Below are positions 1 through 6,675 of a stretch of DNA of 6,675 bases, piece by piece. Position numbers and translations under genes: made by a program. Location of the stretch: contig CATXSD010000140.1 in assembly GCA_958402075.1 (NCBI GenBank), positions 1 through 6,675 of the forward strand, read 5' to 3'. The notes under the pieces were generated by a model. The model did not search any database. It saw only the letters and a program-made list of their open reading frames with translations, and was not told the origin of the DNA. The DNA is from Mediterranea massiliensis. GTDB taxonomy: Bacteria > Bacteroidota > Bacteroidia > Bacteroidales > Bacteroidaceae. The stretch's first letter is position 1. Each line of letters opens with the position of its first letter.

Positions 1-1470
1 GCTGCACATGGGCATCAGGATGCGCTCCACGTCCTCGCGGGTATAGCCGAAGGCGCGCAGGCGGCGGTCGTAGTCGTCCACCGTGTTGGCCACCTTGCGT
101 CCGCTCTTCAGGGCGTCCAGTTCGATGCGGTTGGCCGACAGCCATTGGCGGTAGGGCTTGGCGGCGGCCAGCTGTTCCTTCAGCTCGCCGTCGTAGTAGA
201 TGCGTCCTTCCTCGGTGTCCACCATCAGGATCTTGCCGGGCTGCAGCCGTCCCTTCTCCTTTATTTTCTCTGCTTCAAAGCTGATGACGCCCGCTTCGCT
301 GGCCACGACCATCATGCCGTCGTGCGTGATGAGGTAGCGGGCCGGGCGCAGGCCGTTGCGGTCCAGCATGCCGCCCGCATAGCGGCCGTCGCTGAAGAGC
401 AGGGCGGCCGGGCCGTCCCAGGGCTCCATCAGGATGGAGTGGTATTCGTAGAAAGCCTTCAGGTCTTCGCTGATGGGATTCTTGTCGTTGAACGATTCGG
501 GCACGAGCATGGCCATGGCGTGCGGCAGGCTCAGGCCGGACATGACGAAGAATTCCAGCACGTTGTCCAGCGAGGCGGAGTCGCTCATGTTGGGCTGGAT
601 GATGGGGCGGATGTCCTTCACGTTGCCCAGTGTCGGGGTGGAGAGGACGCTTTCGCGGGCCTCCATCCAGCCCCGGTTGCCGCGGATGGTGTTGATTTCG
701 CCGTTGTGGGCCAGCAGGCGGAACGGCTGTGCCAGGCTCCACGTGGGGAAGGTGTTCGTGCTGAAGCGCGAATGGACGATGGCCAGGCCGCTGGTGAAGT
801 AGGGTTGCGTCAGGTCGCTGAAGTAGGCCCTCACCTGGGTGGACGACAGCATACCTTTATATATAATGGTGCGGCTCGAAAGCGACACGATGTAGAAGTC
901 CTTGTGGTGTACGTGCTGCTCTATCTTCTTGCGGATGATGTAGAGCGTGCGTTCCAGGTTCTCCGTGTGTCCGGCACCGGTAATGAACACCTGCTTGATG
1001 TCCGGCTCCGTCTCGCGGGCGCTTTGCCCCAGGATGTCCGAGTTGACGGGCACGGCGCGGAGGTGCATCAGCGTGAGTCCTTCGCGCTCCACCTCTTCTA
1101 TAATGATGCTCAGGATGTGTTCCTGTTCCTTCGGGTCTTTGGGCAGGAAGATGAGCCCCGTGCCGTATTTGCCTTTTTCGGGTACCGGGATGCCTTGCAG
1201 CAGGATGAATTCATGCGGTATCTGTACCATGATGCCGGCTCCGTCGCCGGTCTTGTTGTCGGCCCCTTCGGCTCCGCGGTGCTTCATGTTCTCCAGCACT
1301 CGCAGGGCAGAGTCCACCAGTTCGTGCGATTTGCCTCCGTGCAGGTTTACTATCATGCCCACGCCGCAGGCGTCGTGTTCGTTGGCCGCATCGTACAATC
1401 CGCATTGTCGGTAGCCTGTGTTCCTCTCAGTCTCTCTTTTTGCTCTGTTCAAATGCTCTTGATTCTTCAT
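1..1470 (-). CDS. gltB: Glutamate synthase (GOGAT) large subunit, N-terminal 490 residues; runs off the left edge
   Basis: The protein transfers the amide of glutamine to 2-oxoglutarate, giving two glutamates, in the cytoplasm, normally with a GltD small subunit that feeds electrons from NAD(P)H. The frame is open from the ATG at 1470 to base 1. It begins with a 34-residue leader followed by EHDACGVGM, where Cys35 is the expected N-terminal nucleophile exposed by propeptide removal. Further class II amidotransferase motifs follow: KHRGAEGADNKTGDGAG (about 66-82), HSRFSTNTFPTW (233-244), HNGEINT (255-261), the SDSASLDN stretch with Asp297, EPWDGPAA (329-336) and DRNGLRPAR (350-358). Residues from about 430 start the central domain (FGYTREDVERILMPM near the edge). 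GltB proteins are about 1,500 residues long, so about one third is visible. The FMN and Fe-S domains and GltD are outside the window. No Shine-Dalgarno is seen; a -7 box lies about 50 bases upstream. Identity is secure from continuous family motifs. Confidence 0.97.
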   Translation of the reverse strand, partial: MKNQEHLNRAKRETERNTGYRQCGLYDAANEHDACGVGMIVNLHGGKSHELVDSALRVLENMKHRGAEGADNKTGDGAGIMVQIPHEFILLQGIPVPEKGKYGTGLIFLPKDPKEQEHILSIIIEEVEREGLTLMHLRAVPVNSDILGQSARETEPDIKQVFITGAGHTENLERTLYIIRKKIEQHVHHKDFYIVSLSSRTIIYKGMLSSTQVRAYFSDLTQPYFTSGLAIVHSRFSTNTFPTWSLAQPFRLLAHNGEINTIRGNRGWMEARESVLSTPTLGNVKDIRPIIQPNMSDSASLDNVLEFFVMSGLSLPHAMAMLVPESFNDKNPISEDLKAFYEYHSILMEPWDGPAALLFSDGRYAGGMLDRNGLRPARYLITHDGMMVVASEAGVISFEAEKIKEKGRLQPGKILMVDTEEGRIYYDGELKEQLAAAKPYRQWLSANRIELDALKSGRKVANTVDDYDRRLRAFGYTREDVERILMPMCS

Positions 1471-1521
1471 TGTTGCTTTCGTATTTATGTTTTTGTATGC
1501 CATATTGTGTCATTATGCGTG

Positions 1522-1529
1522 CAAATATA
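1522..1529 (-). promoter_or_regulatory. Bacteroidetes-type -7 promoter element for gltB
   Basis: Read on the minus strand the site is TATATTTG, an exact fit to the Bacteroidetes -7 consensus TAnnTTTG. It lies 51 bases upstream of the gltB ATG, which would give a leader of roughly 45 bases. No TTTG is seen at the expected -33 distance (19-21 bases further upstream), so the call rests on the -7 box and its position. Confidence 0.55.
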
Positions 1530-1601
1530 GCTATAATTCTTTCTATTTGCGTTTATTGTGCAGGCTTTTGTTGTCCTGCTTTTATCTATATCTGCCGTAT
1601 A

Positions 1602-1623
1602 GTTTGCATTTGTAATGTTTGCA
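1602..1623. repeat. GTTTGCA direct repeat, 15-base period
   Basis: GTTTGCA occurs at 1602-1608 and again at 1617-1623, separated by 8 bases. Each copy follows a TA dinucleotide three bases before its TTTG, so they look like -7 boxes with one base too many. They lie between the two predicted promoters and could be a regulator site, decayed promoters or chance in A/T-rich DNA. Confidence 0.3.
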
Positions 1624-1796
1624 CCCTGTTTTTCTTTCAGTTCATAATATATCGTTTGTTATATGTTTCATATTGTAATATTCATTGTGTTGCTGAAATA
1701 AAATATGGATGAACTATTGTTTTGTATATTCTTTCTTTGCGTGATATTCTGATAAATAAATTGTATAAAAACAAAGCAAAAAGAATTGGAAAATCG

Positions 1797-1804
1797 TATC
1801 TTTG
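1797..1804 (+). promoter_or_regulatory. Bacteroidetes-type -7 promoter element for the purF-carA-carB unit
   Basis: TATCTTTG matches the -7 consensus TAnnTTTG exactly and is followed by CA, a frequent context in Bacteroides promoters. It ends 45 bases before the ATG at 1850, giving a leader of about 40 bases. No TTTG stands at the expected -33 distance, so the upstream element is weak or absent. It is the only good box in this orientation upstream of the gene and probably drives all three downstream genes. Confidence 0.6.
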
Positions 1805-1849
1805 CATCGGAATTTCGGAAAAGAATAACAGAACAATCCAGATAGCGAT

Positions 1850-3733
1850 ATGGAACCATTAAAACATGAATGCGGTGTGGCGATGATACGCCTGCTCAAG
1901 CCGCTCGACTATTATCAGAAAAAGTATGGCACGTGGATGTACGGGCTCAACAAGCTCTATTTGTTGATGGAAAAGCAGCACAACCGCGGACAGGAAGGGG
2001 CCGGGCTGGCCTGCGTCAAGCTGGCGGCCAATCCCGGCGAGGAATACATGTTCCGCGAACGGGCCCTGGGCTCGGGAGCCATTACCGAAATCTTTTCCAC
2101 CGTGCAGAGCCACTTCAAGGACCTGACGCCCGAGCAGCTGGCCGATGCCGACTATGCTGAGAAATACCTTCCTTTTGCCGGTGAAGTCTATATGGGCCAC
2201 CTGCGCTATTCCACCACCGGAAAGTCCGGACTCTCGTATGTCCATCCTTTCCTGCGCCGCAACAACTGGCGTGCCAAGAACCTCGCCCTTTGCGGCAACT
2301 TCAACCTGACCAACGTCGACGAAATATTTGCCCGCATCACCGCCATGGGGCAGCATCCCCGCAAGTATGCCGATACCTACATCATGCTCGAGCAGGTGGG
2401 CCACCGCCTGGACCGCGAGGTGGAGCGCCTGTTCAACCAGGCCGAAGCCGAAGGGCTGACGGGCATGGGCATCACCCACTACATAGAGGAACATGTGGAC
2501 CTGGCCAACGTGCTGCGCACGTCGAGCCGGGAGTGGGACGGCGGCTACGTGATGTGCGGCCTGACGGGCAGCGGCGAGAGCTTTGCCATCCGCGACCCGT
2601 GGGGCATCCGTTCGGCCTTCTGGTATCAGGACGACGAGATAGCCGTGCTGGCCAGCGAGCGTCCGGTGATACAGACCGTGCTCAACGTGCCGGCCGACAG
2701 CATCCGCGAACTGCAGCCGGGACAGGCCATCTTCATCAGCAAGGCGGGCCGCCTGCGCACGGTGCAGATCAACAAGCCCCGTGAGTTCCGTCCCTGCTCC
2801 TTCGAGCGCATCTACTTCAGCCGCGGCAGCGACATGGACATCTACCGCGAACGCAAGCTGCTGGGACAGAAGCTGGTGCCCAGCATCCTGAAGGCGGTCA
2901 ACTACGACATCGACCACACCGTCTTCTCCTTCATCCCCAACACCGCCGAGGTGGCCTTCTACGGCATGCTGCAGGGGCTGGACGACTACCTGAACGAGGA
3001 GAAGGTGCAGCAGATAGCCGCCCTGGGCCATAACCCCACCCACGACGAACTGGAGCACATCCTCTCGCGCCGCATCCGCAGCGAGAAGGTGGCCATCAAG
3101 GACATCAAGCTGCGCACGTTCATCGCCGAGGGCAACACGCGCAACGACCTGGCCGCCCACGTCTACGACATCACCTACGGCAGCCTGGTGCCGGGCGTGG
3201 ACAACCTCGTCATCATCGACGACTCCATCGTGCGCGGCACCACCCTGCGCCAGAGCATCATCGGCATCCTGGACCGCCTGGGCCCGAAGAAGATTGTCAT
3301 CGTCAGCTCCTCGCCGCAGGTGCGCTACCCCGACTACTACGGCATCGACATGGCCCGCATGAGCGAGTTCATCGCCTTCAAGGCCGCCATCGAGCTGCTG
3401 CGCGACCGCGACATGAAGGACGTCATCGCCGCCGCCTACCGCAAGGCCAAGGCACAGGCCGACCTGCCCAAGGAGCAGATGGTGAACTACGTCAGGGACA
3501 TCTACGCCCCCTTTACCGACGAGGAAATCTCGGCCAAGATGGTCGAGCTGCTCACTCCTGCCGGCATCCGTGCCAAGGTGCAGATTGTCTACCAGCCCCT
3601 CGAAGGGCTGCACGAGGCCTGCCCCAACCATCCGGGCGACTGGTACTTCAGCGGCAACTATCCCACGCCCGGCGGCGTGAAGCTGCTCAACAAGGCCTTC
3701 ATCGACTACATCGAGCAGGTATACCAGTTCTGA
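1850..3733 (+). CDS. purF: Amidophosphoribosyltransferase-family protein (PurF-like), long divergent form
   Basis: PurF makes 5-phosphoribosylamine from PRPP and glutamine, the first step of purine synthesis. Here an N-terminal class II glutaminase domain has Cys8 (after MEPLKHE, a likely 7-residue propeptide), QHNRGQEGAG (43-52), GHLRYSTTG (116-124), Asp175 and DPWGIR (249-254). A phosphoribosyltransferase domain has YFSRGSD (322-328), FIPNT (361-365) and the PRPP loop IIDDSIVRGTT (455-465). At 627 residues it exceeds usual PurF (about 470-510). Extra segments lie after Cys8, around 185-228 and at the C-terminus. The usual HNGN reads LCGN (147-150), and the NRYxGRTF flexible-loop motif is replaced by KDIKLRTF (417-424). 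The ending GDWYFSGNYPT (596-606) aligns with the Cys-x2-Cys ending of Fe-S-type PurF but lacks those cysteines. The start is fixed by Cys8. The family is sure; the exact substrate is less so. The symbol follows the family, and a paralogue with another acceptor remains possible. Confidence 0.8.
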   Translation: MEPLKHECGVAMIRLLKPLDYYQKKYGTWMYGLNKLYLLMEKQHNRGQEGAGLACVKLAANPGEEYMFRERALGSGAITEIFSTVQSHFKDLTPEQLADADYAEKYLPFAGEVYMGHLRYSTTGKSGLSYVHPFLRRNNWRAKNLALCGNFNLTNVDEIFARITAMGQHPRKYADTYIMLEQVGHRLDREVERLFNQAEAEGLTGMGITHYIEEHVDLANVLRTSSREWDGGYVMCGLTGSGESFAIRDPWGIRSAFWYQDDEIAVLASERPVIQTVLNVPADSIRELQPGQAIFISKAGRLRTVQINKPREFRPCSFERIYFSRGSDMDIYRERKLLGQKLVPSILKAVNYDIDHTVFSFIPNTAEVAFYGMLQGLDDYLNEEKVQQIAALGHNPTHDELEHILSRRIRSEKVAIKDIKLRTFIAEGNTRNDLAAHVYDITYGSLVPGVDNLVIIDDSIVRGTTLRQSIIGILDRLGPKKIVIVSSSPQVRYPDYYGIDMARMSEFIAFKAAIELLRDRDMKDVIAAAYRKAKAQADLPKEQMVNYVRDIYAPFTDEEISAKMVELLTPAGIRAKVQIVYQPLEGLHEACPNHPGDWYFSGNYPTPGGVKLLNKAFIDYIEQVYQF

Positions 3734-3735
3734 TG

Positions 3736-3763
3736 GATAATTTGATAATTAATAATTGATAAG
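3736..3763 (+). repeat. GATAATT short tandem repeat in the purF-carA spacer
   Basis: The 57-base spacer (3734-3790) between the purF-like stop and the carA ATG starts with GATAATT (3736-3742), GATAATT (3744-3750), AATAATT (3751-3757) and a partial GATAA (3758-3762). The spacer is almost free of C and has no stem-loop plus T-run, so no terminator is called. A near -7 match (TAATTTG, one base short of TAnnTTTG) lies at 3738-3744. The stretch may keep the carA start unstructured, as fits Bacteroidetes initiation without Shine-Dalgarno pairing. Confidence 0.45.
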
Positions 3764-3790
3764 AAAATCAAGATAGAGAACAGATAGAAT

Positions 3791-4867
3791 ATGAGAAACG
3801 TAACCCTTATCCTCGACGACGGTACCCGCTTCCGCGGCCAGTCGTTCGGTTATGAAAAGCCGGTAGCAGGCGAGGTGGTGTTCAACACGGCCATGACGGG
3901 ATATCCCGAGAGCCTGACGGACCCCTCGTATGCCGGCCAGTTGATGACCCTGACCTACCCGCTGGTGGGCAACTACGGCGTGCCGCCCTTCACCTTCGAA
4001 GCCAACGGGCTGGCCACCTTCATGGAGAGCGAGCGCATCCATGCCGAGGCCATCATCGTGAGCGACTACTCCGAGAACTACAGCCACTGGAACGCCGTGG
4101 AGAGCCTGGCCGACTGGCTGAAGCGCGAACACGTGCCCGGCATCACGGGCATCGATACCCGCGAGCTGACCAAGGTGCTGCGCGAGCATGGCGTCATGAT
4201 GGGCAAGATTGTCTTCGACGACGAACCGGACAACATCCCCGAAGCCACGTACGCCGGAGTGAACTACGTGGACCGCGTGTCCTGCAAGGAAGTCATCCGT
4301 TACAACGAAGGAGCCGGAAAGAAAGTTGTTTTAGTGGACTGCGGCGTCAAGACCAACATCCTGCGCTGCCTCCTGCGCCGCGGTGTGGAGGTCATCCGCG
4401 TACCCTGGGATTACGACTTCAACGGGCTGGAGTTCGACGGCCTCTTCATCTCCAACGGCCCGGGCGACCCCGACACGTGCGACGCCGCCGTGCAGAACAT
4501 CCGCCGTGCCATGCAGAACGAAAAGCTCCCCATCTTCGGCATCTGCATGGGCAACCAGCTCCTCTCCAAGGCGGGCGGGGCCACCATCTACAAGCTGAAG
4601 TACGGACACCGCAGCCACAACCAGCCCGTGCGCATGGTGGGCACGGACCGCTGCTTCATCACCAGCCAGAACCACGGCTATGCGGTAGACAACAATACGC
4701 TGGGCGCCGACTGGGAACCCCTGTTCATCAACATGAACGACGGCTCCAACGAGGGCATCCGCCACAAGCGCAACCCCTGGTTCTCCGCCCAGTTCCACCC
4801 CGAAGCCGCTTCGGGACCCACGGATACGGAGTTCCTCTTCGACGAGTTCGTAAACCTGCTTAAGTAA
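3791..4867 (+). CDS. carA: Carbamoyl-phosphate synthase, glutamine-hydrolysing small subunit
   Basis: CarA splits glutamine and passes ammonia through a tunnel to CarB, which makes carbamoyl phosphate for pyrimidine and arginine synthesis in the cytoplasm. The 358-residue protein is complete, slightly shorter than E. coli CarA (382). The N-terminal CarA-specific domain has FNTAMTGYPESLTDPSY (31-47) and GITGIDTRELTKVLREHG (117-134). The class I amidotransferase domain has CGVKTNILR (184-192), SNGPGDP (221-227), the nucleophile Cys252 in FGICMGNQLL, and His336 and Glu338 in QFHPEA; the Cys-His spacing of 84 equals that of the E. coli enzyme. The start is the first ATG of the frame and matches the family start (strand LILDDGTRFRG). 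Residues 278-352 (NQPV, QNHGYAVDNNTLGADW, NEGI, DTEFLFDEF) resemble eukaryotic CPS more than E. coli CarA. It lies 57 bases after the purF-like gene and 25 before carB, so co-transcription is likely. Confidence 0.97.
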   Translation: MRNVTLILDDGTRFRGQSFGYEKPVAGEVVFNTAMTGYPESLTDPSYAGQLMTLTYPLVGNYGVPPFTFEANGLATFMESERIHAEAIIVSDYSENYSHWNAVESLADWLKREHVPGITGIDTRELTKVLREHGVMMGKIVFDDEPDNIPEATYAGVNYVDRVSCKEVIRYNEGAGKKVVLVDCGVKTNILRCLLRRGVEVIRVPWDYDFNGLEFDGLFISNGPGDPDTCDAAVQNIRRAMQNEKLPIFGICMGNQLLSKAGGATIYKLKYGHRSHNQPVRMVGTDRCFITSQNHGYAVDNNTLGADWEPLFINMNDGSNEGIRHKRNPWFSAQFHPEAASGPTDTEFLFDEFVNLLK

Positions 4868-4892
4868 TCCTTATATATATATTGTAGACACA

Positions 4893-6675
4893 ATGAAAGA
4901 GAACAATATAAAGAAAGTCCTGCTGCTCGGTTCGGGCGCGCTGAAGATCGGCGAGGCCGGCGAGTTCGACTACTCCGGTTCGCAGGCACTCAAGGCCCTC
5001 AAGGAAGAGGGCATCTATACCGTCCTCATCAACCCCAACATCGCCACCGTGCAGACCTCGGAGGGTGTGGCCGACCAGATTTACTTCCTGCCCGTCACCC
5101 CCTACTTTGTGGAGAAGGTCATCGAGAAGGAGCGGCCGGACGGCATCATGCTGGCCTTCGGCGGACAGACGGCGCTGAACTGCGGCGTGGCTCTCTACAA
5201 GGGAGGCGTGCTCGAGAAGTACAACGTCCAGGTGCTGGGCACCCCCGTGCAGGCCATCATCGACACCGAAGACCGCGAGCTGTTCGTCGAGAAGCTGAAC
5301 GAAATCGACGTGAAGACCATCAAGAGCGAGGCCGTGGAGAACGCCGAAGACGCCCGCCGCGCCGCCGCCGCGCTGGGCTATCCCGTCATCGTCCGCGCCG
5401 CCTATGCGCTGGGCGGACTGGGTTCGGGCTTCTGCGACAACGAGCAGGAGCTGAACGTGCTGGTAGAGAAAGCCTTCTCCTTCTCGCCCCAGGTGCTCGT
5501 CGAGAAGAGCCTCCGCGGCTGGAAGGAAGTGGAGTACGAGGTGGTGCGCGACCGTTTCGACAACTGCATCACCGTCTGCAACATGGAGAACTTCGACCCG
5601 CTGGGCATCCACACGGGCGAGTCCATCGTCATCGCCCCCAGCCAGACGCTGTCGAACACCGACTACCACAAGCTGCGCGAGCTGGCCATCCGCATCATCC
5701 GCCACATCGGCATCGTGGGCGAGTGCAACGTGCAGTATGCCTACGACCCCCAGTCCGAGGACTACCGCGTCATCGAGGTCAACGCCCGCCTCAGCCGCTC
5801 GTCGGCACTGGCCTCCAAGGCCACGGGCTATCCGCTGGCCTTCGTGGCCGCCAAGCTGGGTCTGGGCTACGGCCTGTTCGACCTGAAGAACTCCGTCACC
5901 CGCACCACTTCGGCCTTCTTCGAGCCGGCGCTGGACTACGTGGTGTGCAAGATACCGCGCTGGGACCTCGGCAAGTTCCACGGCGTGGACAAGGAGCTGG
6001 GCTCGTCCATGAAGTCCGTGGGCGAGGTCATGGCCATCGGCCGCACCTTCGAGGAAGCCATCCAGAAGGGCCTGCGCATGATAGGGCAGGGCATGCACGG
6101 CTTCGTGGAGAACAAGGAACTCGTGATTCCCGACATCGACAAGGCCCTGCGCGAGCCGACGGACAAGCGCATCTTCGTCATCTCGAAGGCCTTCCGCGCC
6201 GGCTACACCGTCGACCAGGTACACGAACTGACCAAGATAGACCGCTGGTTCCTGGAGAAGCTGATGAACATCATGCGCACCTCCAGGGAGCTGCACGACT
6301 GGGCCGGCAACCACAAGCTGCTGTCCGACCTGCCCGACGACTTGCTGTATAAGGCCAAACGTCAGGGCTTCTCCGACTTCCAGGTGGCCCGCGCCATCGG
6401 CATGGAAGGCGAGATGGAAGATGCCATCCTGGCCGTCCGCCGTCACCGCAAGGAGCGCGGCATCGTGCCCGTGGTGAAGCAGATAGACACCCTGGCCGCC
6501 GAATATCCCGCGCAGACCAACTACCTGTACCTGACGTACAGCGGCACGGCCAACGATGTCCGCTACCTGGGCGACCACCGCAGCATCGTCGTCCTCGGTT
6601 CGGGCGCCTACCGCATCGGCTCCAGCGTGGAGTTCGACTGGTGCGGCGTGCAGGCCCTGAACACCATCCGCAAGG
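4893..6675 (+). CDS. carB: Carbamoyl-phosphate synthase large subunit, N-terminal 594 residues; runs off the right edge
   Basis: CarB uses two ATP, bicarbonate and ammonia from CarA to make carbamoyl phosphate. Translation from the ATG at 4893 stays open to the edge. The carboxyphosphate half (1 to about 400) has GSGALKIGEAGEFDYSGSQA (13-32), GGQTALNCG (90-98), Arg168 before the glycine loop ALGGLGSG (172-179), Glu214, His240 in GIHTGES, and Glu295, Asn297 and Arg299 in EVNARLSRSSALASKATGYP. MKSVGEVMAIGRT (373-385) closes it. The oligomerisation domain follows (about 400-555). The carbamoyl-phosphate half begins at VVLGSGAYRIGSSVEFDWCG (566-585) and is cut. Full-length CarB is about 1,070 residues, so roughly 55% is visible; the allosteric domain is outside. 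The start gives the usual short lead before the first nucleotide-binding strand. The 25-base gap from carA is A/T rich with no Shine-Dalgarno. Several motifs are CPS1/CAD-like rather than E. coli-like. Confidence 0.97.
   Translation, partial: MKENNIKKVLLLGSGALKIGEAGEFDYSGSQALKALKEEGIYTVLINPNIATVQTSEGVADQIYFLPVTPYFVEKVIEKERPDGIMLAFGGQTALNCGVALYKGGVLEKYNVQVLGTPVQAIIDTEDRELFVEKLNEIDVKTIKSEAVENAEDARRAAAALGYPVIVRAAYALGGLGSGFCDNEQELNVLVEKAFSFSPQVLVEKSLRGWKEVEYEVVRDRFDNCITVCNMENFDPLGIHTGESIVIAPSQTLSNTDYHKLRELAIRIIRHIGIVGECNVQYAYDPQSEDYRVIEVNARLSRSSALASKATGYPLAFVAAKLGLGYGLFDLKNSVTRTTSAFFEPALDYVVCKIPRWDLGKFHGVDKELGSSMKSVGEVMAIGRTFEEAIQKGLRMIGQGMHGFVENKELVIPDIDKALREPTDKRIFVISKAFRAGYTVDQVHELTKIDRWFLEKLMNIMRTSRELHDWAGNHKLLSDLPDDLLYKAKRQGFSDFQVARAIGMEGEMEDAILAVRRHRKERGIVPVVKQIDTLAAEYPAQTNYLYLTYSGTANDVRYLGDHRSIVVLGSGAYRIGSSVEFDWCGVQALNTIRK

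Larger units (their letters stand above)
1471..1849. other. Divergent intergenic control region, no gene
   Basis: This 379-base stretch separates gltB from the purF-like gene and is strongly A/T rich compared with the flanking genes. It holds one good -7 box for each direction (1522-1529 minus, 1797-1804 plus), a GTTTGCA direct repeat (1602-1623) and a weak 5-bp inverted repeat GCAGG/CCTGC (1560-1564 and 1575-1579). Short open frames crossing it are of low complexity and overlap the starts of the true genes, so I call none. I see no riboswitch, tRNA or attenuator: the predicted leaders, about 40-50 bases each, are too short for a purine or glutamine riboswitch plus a terminator. Confidence 0.7.

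Noticed and set aside
145..1530. 461-residue plus-strand open frame opposite gltB
   Set aside because: It is antisense to a frame with continuous GltB motifs, and its product is an Ala/Val/Gly/His-rich string with no recognisable domain, as expected from reading G+C-rich codons backwards.
1560..1579. Inverted repeat GCAGG-N10-CCTGC followed by a T-run, as a possible terminator or operator
   Set aside because: The stem is only 5 bp with a 10-base loop, and it lies between divergent promoters where no transcript needs to end. It could be an operator, but the evidence is too thin to call.
1440..1712. 90-residue plus-strand frame, hydrophobic and Cys-rich, in the divergent spacer
   Set aside because: It overlaps the gltB start and predicted promoter, and its Cys/Phe/Ile-rich composition is what A/T-rich noncoding DNA gives. 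No family resemblance is seen.
1805..1849. Purine or PRPP riboswitch in the leader of the purF-like gene
   Set aside because: The predicted leader is about 40 bases and has no conserved aptamer core or expression-platform hairpin.
1668..1899. Two overlapping minus-strand frames of 61-63 residues upstream of the purF-like gene
   Set aside because: They cover the purF promoter and 5' end, are rich in Phe/Ile/Ser/Asn from A/T-rich DNA, and have no supporting motif.
1859..3631. 590-residue minus-strand open frame opposite the purF-like gene
   Set aside because: The abundance of NNC codons on the coding strand removes stops from the opposite frame. The product is low in complexity and resembles no family I know.
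4860..6578. 572-residue minus-strand open frame opposite carB
   Set aside because: Same artefact of codon bias; the plus strand encodes an uninterrupted CarB with all expected active-site motifs.

Overview
The window looks like chromosomal DNA from a member of the Bacteroidales (Bacteroides or a close relative). Three things point there. Two divergent promoters carry a Bacteroidetes-type -7 box (TAnnTTTG). None of the four start codons has a convincing Shine-Dalgarno sequence; each follows an A/T-rich leader. The protein sequences themselves also look like the Bacteroidales versions of these families. Coding DNA is rich in G+C and in NNC codons, while the spacers are strongly A+T rich. I cannot name the species.

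Layout: positions 1-1470 (minus strand) hold the first 490 residues of the glutamate synthase large subunit (gltB), which runs off the left edge. Positions 1471-1849 are an A/T-rich divergent promoter region with no gene. Positions 1850-3733 (plus) encode a complete 627-residue class II glutamine amidotransferase/phosphoribosyltransferase of the PurF family, unusually long and with altered motifs. After a 57-base repeat-bearing spacer comes carA (3791-4867), the glutaminase subunit of carbamoyl-phosphate synthase. After 25 bases comes carB (4893 to the right edge), the large subunit, cut at the start of its second ATP-grasp half.

Functional theme: all the genes use, or serve enzymes that use, the amide nitrogen of glutamine. 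GltB moves it to 2-oxoglutarate to make glutamate, the PurF-like protein to PRPP (first step of purine synthesis, if it is a true PurF), and CarAB to carbamoyl phosphate for pyrimidines and arginine. The purF-like gene, carA and carB lie on one strand with short gaps and no visible terminator, so they probably form one operon transcribed divergently from gltB.

No mobile element, CRISPR array, RNA gene or clearly new system is visible. The points most worth a second look are the divergent PurF-like enzyme and the strong resemblance of both CarA and CarB to the eukaryotic (CPS1/CAD-type) enzyme rather than the E. coli one.
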